DNA of 64,000 nucleotides from Pseudonocardia sp. 73-21 (GTDB taxonomy: Bacteria; Actinomycetota; Actinomycetes; Mycobacteriales; Pseudonocardiaceae), in the NCBI RefSeq assembly GCF_001899645.1, contig NZ_MKVV01000091.1, positions 1-64,000 of the forward strand, given 5' to 3'. The position numbers and the translations under genes are program-made. The notes below the pieces were generated by a model. That model was not told the origin of the DNA. It did not search any database and saw nothing but the letters and a program-made list of their open reading frames with translations. Positions 59,345 through 64,000 of the stretch are shown here, in pieces (the stretch's first letter is position 1; every line of letters begins with the position of its first letter).

Positions 59345-60883
59345 TCAGCGCAGGGGGCCGGTGACGGACTCGGCGGCCGCGACGGCGCCGCCGGACAGGA
59401 CGTACCGGAACGCCGCCTCGATCTCGGGTGCGAGGTACCGGTCCGGGCCGGGCCCGGCGGCGACCTCGCGCAGCCCCGCGACGACGGCGGCGGTCGCCGG
59501 GGCGGGGGTGAACGGGGCACGCAGGTCCAGCCCACGCGCGGCGGTGAGCAGCTCGACCGCCACGACGCGACCCAGGCCGTCGACGGCTCGACGCAGCTTG
59601 CGCGCCGCCGACCAGCCCATCGACACGTGGTCCTCCTGCATCGCGCTCGACGGGATCGAGTCCACCGACGCGGGCACGGCGAGGCGCTTGAGCTCCGAGA
59701 CGATCGCGGCCTGGGTGTACTGGGCGATCATGTGGCCGGAGTCGACGCCGGGGTCGTCGGCGAGGAACGCGGGCAGGCCGTTGCTGCGCGAGACGTCGAG
59801 GAAGCGGTCGGTGCGCCGCTCGCTCATCGACGCGATGTCGGCGGCGGCGATCGCCAGGAAGTCGAGTACGTAGCCGACGGGGGCACCGTGGAAGTTGCCG
59901 TTGCTCTCGACGCGCCCGTCGGGCGTGACGACGGGGTTGTCGACGGCCGCCGCCAGCTCGCGCTCCGCCACCGCCGACGCGTGCGCGAGGGTGTCGCGGG
60001 CCGCACCGTGCACCTGGGGGGCGCAGCGCAGCGAGTACGCGTCCTGGACCCGGGTGCACTCGGGGTTGCGGTGGCTCTCCATGACGGCGGAGCCGGCGAG
60101 CAGCGCGCGCAGGTTGGCGGCGCTGTCGGCCTGGCCGGGGTGCGGGCGCAGGGCCTGCAGGTCGGCGGCGAACACCGCGTCGGTGCCCAGCAGCGCCTCC
60201 ACGCTCATGGCGGCGGTGATGTCGGCGGTGCGCAGCAGCGTCCACAGATCGGCACACGCCATGACCAGCATGCCGAGCATGCCGTCGGTGCCGTTGATGA
60301 GCGCGAGGCCCTCCTTCTCCCGCAGGACGACCGGCTCGATCCCTGCGGCGGCCAGCGCCTGTGCGGCGGACATCAGCACCCCGTCGGCGTCGCGGATCTC
60401 GCCCTCGCCCATGGCGGCGAGCGCGCAGTGCGACAGCGGGGCCAGGTCACCCGAGCAGCCGAGCGAGCCGTACTCGCGCACCACCGGCGTGATGCCGGCC
60501 GTGAGCATGTCGGCGTAGACGCGGGCGGTCTCGGGGCGGATGCCGGTGCGGCCCGTGGCCAGCGTGGACAGGCGCAGCAGCATCAGCGCGCGCACCACCT
60601 CGCGCTCGACCTCGTTGCCCGATCCGGCCGCGTGCGACCGCACCAGGCTGCGCTGCAGCTGGGCGCGCAGCTCGGTGGGGATGGAACGGGTGGCGAGCGC
60701 GCCGAAGCCGGTGGAGACGCCGTAGTGCGGGACGACGTCGTGGGCGAGCGCCTCCACCACCTTGCGGCTCAGGGCGATCTCGGCGCCGGCCTCGGGGCTC
60801 ACGTCGACCGGTGCGCCGCCGCGGGCGACGTCGAGGACTTCCTGGAACGTGAGGGGGCCGACACCGACCGTGACTGCGTGCAT
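59345..60883 (-). CDS. hutH: Histidine ammonia-lyase
   Basis: A 512-aa lyase deaminating histidine to urocanate. Tyr54 in HYGVSTGFGALAT is the conserved base. The self-processing triad that forms the MIO electrophile is C143-S144-G145 (GSLGCSGDLAPLSH), a Cys-Ser-Gly form instead of Ala-Ser-Gly. QEDHVSMGWSAARK is also typical. I use ATG 60883 (MHAVTVGVGPLTFQEV); GTGs three to eight codons upstream are possible. First gene of the hut operon, divergent from the IclR regulator. Confidence 0.96.
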   Translation of the reverse strand: MHAVTVGVGPLTFQEVLDVARGGAPVDVSPEAGAEIALSRKVVEALAHDVVPHYGVSTGFGALATRSIPTELRAQLQRSLVRSHAAGSGNEVEREVVRALMLLRLSTLATGRTGIRPETARVYADMLTAGITPVVREYGSLGCSGDLAPLSHCALAAMGEGEIRDADGVLMSAAQALAAAGIEPVVLREKEGLALINGTDGMLGMLVMACADLWTLLRTADITAAMSVEALLGTDAVFAADLQALRPHPGQADSAANLRALLAGSAVMESHRNPECTRVQDAYSLRCAPQVHGAARDTLAHASAVAERELAAAVDNPVVTPDGRVESNGNFHGAPVGYVLDFLAIAAADIASMSERRTDRFLDVSRSNGLPAFLADDPGVDSGHMIAQYTQAAIVSELKRLAVPASVDSIPSSAMQEDHVSMGWSAARKLRRAVDGLGRVVAVELLTAARGLDLRAPFTPAPATAAVVAGLREVAAGPGPDRYLAPEIEAAFRYVLSGGAVAAAESVTGPLR

Positions 60884-60937
60884 CACTCCATGGGACACCT
60901 GCCGCACACGCCTCCACCATGGCCCGCGGCCCGAAGA

Positions 60938-60955
60938 TGTCCGGGATCCCGGACA
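60938..60955. promoter_or_regulatory. Perfect 18-bp palindrome between hutH and its IclR regulator
   Basis: TGTCCGGGATCCCGGACA is a perfect palindrome 55 bp upstream of hutH and 19 bp upstream of the IclR gene start. On the plus strand it covers the expected -35 region of the regulator's own promoter (-10 TACCCT at 60962-60967). It is the obvious operator for the IclR protein, giving autoregulation and control of hutHU and the rest of the operon. Confidence 0.75.
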
Positions 60956-60961
60956 GTTGGC

Positions 60962-60967
60962 TACCCT
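60962..60967 (+). promoter_or_regulatory. -10 element TACCCT, leaderless start of the IclR gene
   Basis: TACCCT fits TANNNT and ends 7 nt before ATG 60975, consistent with transcription starting at the initiation codon. No ribosome site is present upstream, which supports a leaderless mRNA. Confidence 0.45.
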
Positions 60968-60974
60968 GCTCCGG

Positions 60975-61739
60975 ATGGCCGAACAGGTGAAGGTCCCCGC
61001 AGCTCAGCAGGTTCTGGCGATCCTGGCCCACCTCGGACGCCAGGCCGGTCCGGTGCCCGCCGCGGCGATCGCGCGCGATCTGGAGCTGCCCCGCTCCACC
61101 GTCTACCAGCTGCTCGCTGCACTCGCGACCAGCGGTTTCGTCGTCCATCTCGTCGACGAGCGGCGCTTCTGCCTCGGCGTCGCCGCGTACGAGCTGGGCA
61201 CCGGCTACAGCCGCCAGGAACCCCTCACGCGGCTGGCCCGGGTACCGCTCGCCCGCCTCGCCGACCGCACCGGCCACACGGCCCACCTGGCGGTGATGCA
61301 CGGCCGGGAGGTCATCTACGTGATCGAGGAGCGCGCGCCGGGCCGCCCGCCGCTGGTGACCGACGTCGGCGTGCGCCTGCCGGCTCCGCTCACCGCCAGT
61401 GGCCGCGCGATGCTCGCCGCGCTGCCGGCCGCGCACCTGAAGGCCCTCTTCCCGACCGCGGACGCCTTCGTGACCCGGCACGGCGTCGGCCCCCGCTCGC
61501 TCTCGGCGCTGCGCCGGCTGCTGGTGGACACCCGCCGGCTCGGCCACGCCGCCGAGGACGGGGAGGTGACGCCGGGCTTCGCGTCGGTGGCCGTGGCCGT
61601 GCGCGACCACGCCCACCATCCCGTGGCCGCCGTGGCCGTCACGTTCCCCCACGGTGCGGGTGACCCGACGCTGGTGGACGAGGTGGCCCGCACGGCCCGG
61701 GCGATCACAAACCGGATCGGCGGGGAGATCACGGCCTGA
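60975..61739 (+). CDS. IclR family regulator, probable hut repressor
   Basis: A 254-aa IclR regulator: HTH AAAIARDLELPRSTVYQLLA (residues about 30-50) and an effector domain with AHLAVMHGREVIYVIEERAP, RLPAPLTASGRAMLAALPAA and GEVTPGFASVAVAVRDHAHH. It is transcribed away from hutH, with the palindrome between them, so a histidine-utilisation repressor sensing urocanate or a related metabolite is likely. Many other bacteria use the GntR-type HutC; an IclR in this role is less common. Confidence 0.88.
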   Translation: MAEQVKVPAAQQVLAILAHLGRQAGPVPAAAIARDLELPRSTVYQLLAALATSGFVVHLVDERRFCLGVAAYELGTGYSRQEPLTRLARVPLARLADRTGHTAHLAVMHGREVIYVIEERAPGRPPLVTDVGVRLPAPLTASGRAMLAALPAAHLKALFPTADAFVTRHGVGPRSLSALRRLLVDTRRLGHAAEDGEVTPGFASVAVAVRDHAHHPVAAVAVTFPHGAGDPTLVDEVARTARAITNRIGGEITA

Positions 61740-61758
61740 CCGGACAGGCCGCCGTCCC

Positions 61759-62131
61759 GCGCGTTCGCGCTGTGCCCGGCCGCTAACGGTGGTGGCGCCG
61801 TGCTCACCGTCGTGTCGGTGCTGTCCTGGTTCCATTCGGCGGTTCCGGCGCCGACAACGCGGCGACGGCGGCCGCGTGGGCCCAGACCGACGCCGCGCGC
61901 CAGCAGCTCGCGCCGCCGGGCATCACCACCACGGCCCTGCCCGTCGGCTCCAGGGACACCGACATGATCGCCCACATCGACGCGCCCGAGAACGCCCCGG
62001 CCACCCCGGCGCTCGACGGTGTGCAGGCCGGCGTGGGCGAGGTGCTCGCCGACGACCTGAGCCGGCAGGTGCGTGGCGCGCTCGCCGGTGGCGCCGAGGC
62101 GCTCTACCCGAGCCGGGCCGCCGTCGCCTGA
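61759..62131 (+). pseudogene. C-terminal relic of an SDR gene
   Basis: In the 364 bp between the IclR gene and the synthetase gene, one frame from about 61759 reads PAANGGGAVLTVVSVLSWFH. After a frameshift near 61835 the next frame reads AATAAAWAQTDAARQQLAPP, GITTTALPVGSRDTDMIAHI and LADDLSRQVRGALAG, ending at TGA 62131. This matches the last 110 or so residues of an SDR, where YSASKAA would be expected; here that motif is destroyed (GADNAATAAAW). The N-terminal half is gone. It overlaps the convergent synthetase gene by 28 bp. Confidence 0.65.
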
Positions 62132-63750
62132 TCCGCGAGCGGCGTGGGTGTGAGCTCGCCGCCCTCGATGCGGTCGCGCAGCACGAACTTCTGGATCTTG
62201 CCGGTCGGCGTGGCGGGCAGGGCGTCGACGAGGAACCAGCCCGCCGGGGTCTTGAACGCGGCCATCCGCTCGCGGCAGAAGGCGCGCAGCTCGTCGGGGG
62301 TGGGTGGGTCGGCCGGATCCACCGGCCGGATCGCGGCGTTCACCGTCTCGCCCCAGGTCGGGTGCGGAATGCCGAGCACCGCGGTCTCCGCGACCTTCGG
62401 GTGGGCGAGCAGCGTGTCCTCGATCTCGCGCGGGTAGATGTTCACGCCGCCCCGGATGATCATGTCCTTGAGGCGACCGGTGATGGTGAGGAAGCCGCGG
62501 TCGTCCATCGCCCCGAGGTCGCCGGAATGCAGCCAGCCGTCGGGCGTGATGGCCTCGGCGGTGGCCTCCGGGAGCTCGAAGTAGGAGTGCATCGTCTGGT
62601 ACCCGCGCACGCAGATCTCGCCGGACTCGCCCAGCGGCATCGTCTCGCCCGTGACCGGGTCGGCGATCCGGACCTCGGCCTGGGGGAGCGGACGTCCGAT
62701 CGTGGCGGACTGGTCCTCCGGGCTGTCGTCGGTGCCGGTCTGGGCGATGACGCCGTGCATCTCGGTCTGGCCGAACAGGATGCTGAACCGGCAGTCCAGC
62801 GTCTCCTGCGTGCGGCGCACCAGCTCGGCGGGCACGAACGAGGCGCCCGACAGCACCGTCTCGATGCTCGACAGGTCGCGTGAGGCCCGCTCGGGGTGGT
62901 CGAGCACCGCGATCAGCATCGTCGGCACCAGCAGCATGACCGTGCCGCGGTAGGTCTCGGTCAGCTCGAGCTGCAGGCCGGGCTCGAAGCCCGGCATGAG
63001 CACGTAGGTGCCGCGTTGCGACAGCGTGCCGATGCCGGTGACGGCGCCGCCGCCGATGTGGAACATGGGCATGGAGTTGATGCAGACCGCCCCGTCGGAG
63101 GCGTCGGCGCGCAGGAACACGAACCGCGACGCGTTGACGATGCCGCGGTGGTGCAGCAGCGCGCCCCTGGGGAAGCCGGTGGTGCCGGAGGTGTACTGGA
63201 TCTGCAGGTGGTCGTCGGGGGTGATCTCGGGCAGGGCGGCGGCCGGGTCGCCGGAACCGAGGTAGGCGTCCCAGTCCGACAGCGACACCGTCTGCCGCAG
63301 CGCCGGTGCTCCTCCGCGGGCCGCCTCGACCGCCGCCGCCATGTCGAAGCCGCGGTAGGCGTCGGCGTGCAGGAGGACCGCCGCGCGCGACTGCGTGAGC
63401 ACGTACTCCAGCTCGGCCTGCCGGTAGGCGGGGTTGACCGGAACCAGCACCATCCCGGCGAGACTCACGCCGTGCTGCACGACGAGCCACTCCGCGCAGT
63501 TGGGCGCCCAGATCGCGACGCGCTCGCCCGGACCGAAGCGGGACAGCAGGGCGCGGGCGATCCGCTCGGCGTCGGCCAGCAGTTCGGCGTAGGTCCAGCT
63601 GCGACGCAGCGTGGGATCGGCCACGGCGTCGACGAGCGCGACGCGGTCGGGCACCTCCGACGCGGCCCGGCGCAGCATCCCGGCGACGGTCTCCTCGAGC
63701 AGGGGGAGTTCCTCGTCGGCGGGCCGGTAGGACTCGGTGAGGGCCGGCAT
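62104..63750 (-). CDS. AMP-dependent acyl-CoA synthetase/ligase
   Basis: A 548-aa ANL-family ligase that activates a carboxylic acid as acyl-AMP and then acyl-CoA. Core motifs: the P-loop IQYTSGTTGFPRGALLHH, INSMPMFHIGGG, FGQTEMHGVI, the ATP-binding GWLHSGDLGAMDDRGF, ITGRLKDMIIRGGVNIYP and the C-terminal lysine PTGKIQKFVLRD. It is similar to FadD/cyclohexanecarboxylate- and cholate-type ligases. ATG 63750 has a GGAGG site. The upstream DNA has TAGGCT as a possible -10. It could supply CoA esters to the degradation enzymes at the other end of the window. Confidence 0.93.
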   Translation of the reverse strand: MPALTESYRPADEELPLLEETVAGMLRRAASEVPDRVALVDAVADPTLRRSWTYAELLADAERIARALLSRFGPGERVAIWAPNCAEWLVVQHGVSLAGMVLVPVNPAYRQAELEYVLTQSRAAVLLHADAYRGFDMAAAVEAARGGAPALRQTVSLSDWDAYLGSGDPAAALPEITPDDHLQIQYTSGTTGFPRGALLHHRGIVNASRFVFLRADASDGAVCINSMPMFHIGGGAVTGIGTLSQRGTYVLMPGFEPGLQLELTETYRGTVMLLVPTMLIAVLDHPERASRDLSSIETVLSGASFVPAELVRRTQETLDCRFSILFGQTEMHGVIAQTGTDDSPEDQSATIGRPLPQAEVRIADPVTGETMPLGESGEICVRGYQTMHSYFELPEATAEAITPDGWLHSGDLGAMDDRGFLTITGRLKDMIIRGGVNIYPREIEDTLLAHPKVAETAVLGIPHPTWGETVNAAIRPVDPADPPTPDELRAFCRERMAAFKTPAGWFLVDALPATPTGKIQKFVLRDRIEGGELTPTPLADQATAARLG

Positions 63751-63887
63751 GCGTCCTCCTGCGTCGGTGGCGGGGTTGGTGGGGTGGTCTGCGTCACGTG
63801 CGAAAATAGCCTACACAGCGCGGTCCTGAGGCGCTAGAGGTGTCGAAGGTTGACGATCACGGCTGGTCGGCACCTATGGCGGACACC

Positions 63888-64000
63888 ATGCGCGACGCAG
63901 TGGCCTCGACTGTCGACCTGCTCCTCAGTCCCTACGGCGGCCCGGAACACCTCTTCCGGATGGGCGCGATCGCCACGGTCGGCCTGCGTCCGGCCGGGCG
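63888..64000 (+). CDS. Partial gene at the window edge, unknown
   Basis: An open frame begins at ATG 63888 (or ATG 63876 in the same frame) and runs off the window: MRDAVASTVDLLLSPYGG, PEHLFRMGAIATVGLRPAG. TATGGC at 63875-63880 lies 7 nt before ATG 63888 and TTGACG is at 63850-63855, a plausible leaderless promoter. Too short to assign. It is divergent from the acyl-CoA synthetase gene. Confidence 0.4.
   Translation, partial: MRDAVASTVDLLLSPYGGPEHLFRMGAIATVGLRPAG

Noticed and set aside
54688..59364. 1558-codon open frame opposite the hut genes
   Set aside because: It is antisense to hutI, hutF, the M20 gene and hutU, all with unmistakable motifs. A shadow frame.

Overview
The window is about 73% GC by eye, with codon use, small translationally coupled operons, leaderless-looking promoters and family content (XRE/DUF397 pairs, SAV2177-type methyltransferase, F420-type luciferase-like oxidoreductase, PASTA proteins, Ala/Arg-rich proteins) typical of an actinomycete. 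A Pseudonocardia-like member of the Pseudonocardiaceae is my best guess, but no rRNA or other taxonomic marker is present. I saw no rRNA, tRNA, CRISPR array, insertion sequence or phage gene.

Layout. (1) 1-16.2 kb: a catabolic region for an aromatic, alicyclic or similar carboxylic substrate handled as CoA thioesters. It holds two acyl-CoA dehydrogenases, three crotonase-fold enzymes, SDRs, a class III CoA transferase, an MDR reductase, an FAD oxidoreductase, a two-subunit Rieske dioxygenase (alpha, beta and a 71-aa partner), an IclR regulator and a second Rieske oxygenase with its PDR/VanB-type reductase and an uncatalogued 57-aa protein between them. (2) 16.3-19.3 kb: a LysR regulator divergent from a gamma-glutamyltransferase-family enzyme, with a clear LysR box between them and a decayed peptide-transporter ATPase tail downstream. 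(3) 19.3-25.7 kb: a ceb-like sugar uptake and beta-glucosidase operon with its LacI regulator and twin palindromic operators. (4) 25.7-28.2 kb: a DUF397/XRE pair and a SAM methyltransferase. (5) 28.4-34.9 kb: a three-gene, translationally coupled MukF/MukE/MukB-like (JetA/JetB/JetC-like) condensin operon with no JetD nuclease beside it. (6) 35-40.5 kb: a 58-aa peptide gene ending in a 17-bp tandem repeat, a GAF/PP2C phosphatase and a complete Pot/Fut-type ABC importer, next to a remnant of a copper amine oxidase. (7) 41-49.2 kb: assorted metabolism (TreS-like GH13 enzyme, glutamine amidotransferase, dodecin, thioesterase, MFS, SDR, universal stress protein, frameshifted Na+/H+ antiporter). (8) 49.3-61.7 kb: a sulfite-oxidase-family enzyme, an LLM oxidoreductase, a TPP enzyme and a histidine-utilisation operon (hutH, hutU, an M20 amidohydrolase, hutF, hutI and an HTH protein) opposite an IclR regulator, with a perfect 18-bp palindrome between them. 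(9) 61.7-64 kb: an SDR relic, an acyl-CoA synthetase and a partial gene at the edge.

How the genes work together. The Rieske oxygenases would hydroxylate or demethylate ring substrates. The acyl-CoA synthetase and CoA transferase would activate the acids, and the dehydrogenases, crotonases and SDRs would run beta-oxidation-like steps. The hut operon converts histidine to formylglutamate through HutF, and its M20 enzyme is the obvious candidate for the last step because no hutG is present.

Gene decay is a theme: an NTF2-crotonase fusion gene broken by a 310-bp duplication, two SDR relics, an amine oxidase tail, a peptide-transporter ATPase tail and a frameshifted antiporter. The most interesting intact system is the three-gene SMC-like operon. 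Its ATPase carries Asp-Asn where the Walker B Asp-Glu is expected, and the nuclease subunit that defines Wadjet defence is absent from its neighbourhood.
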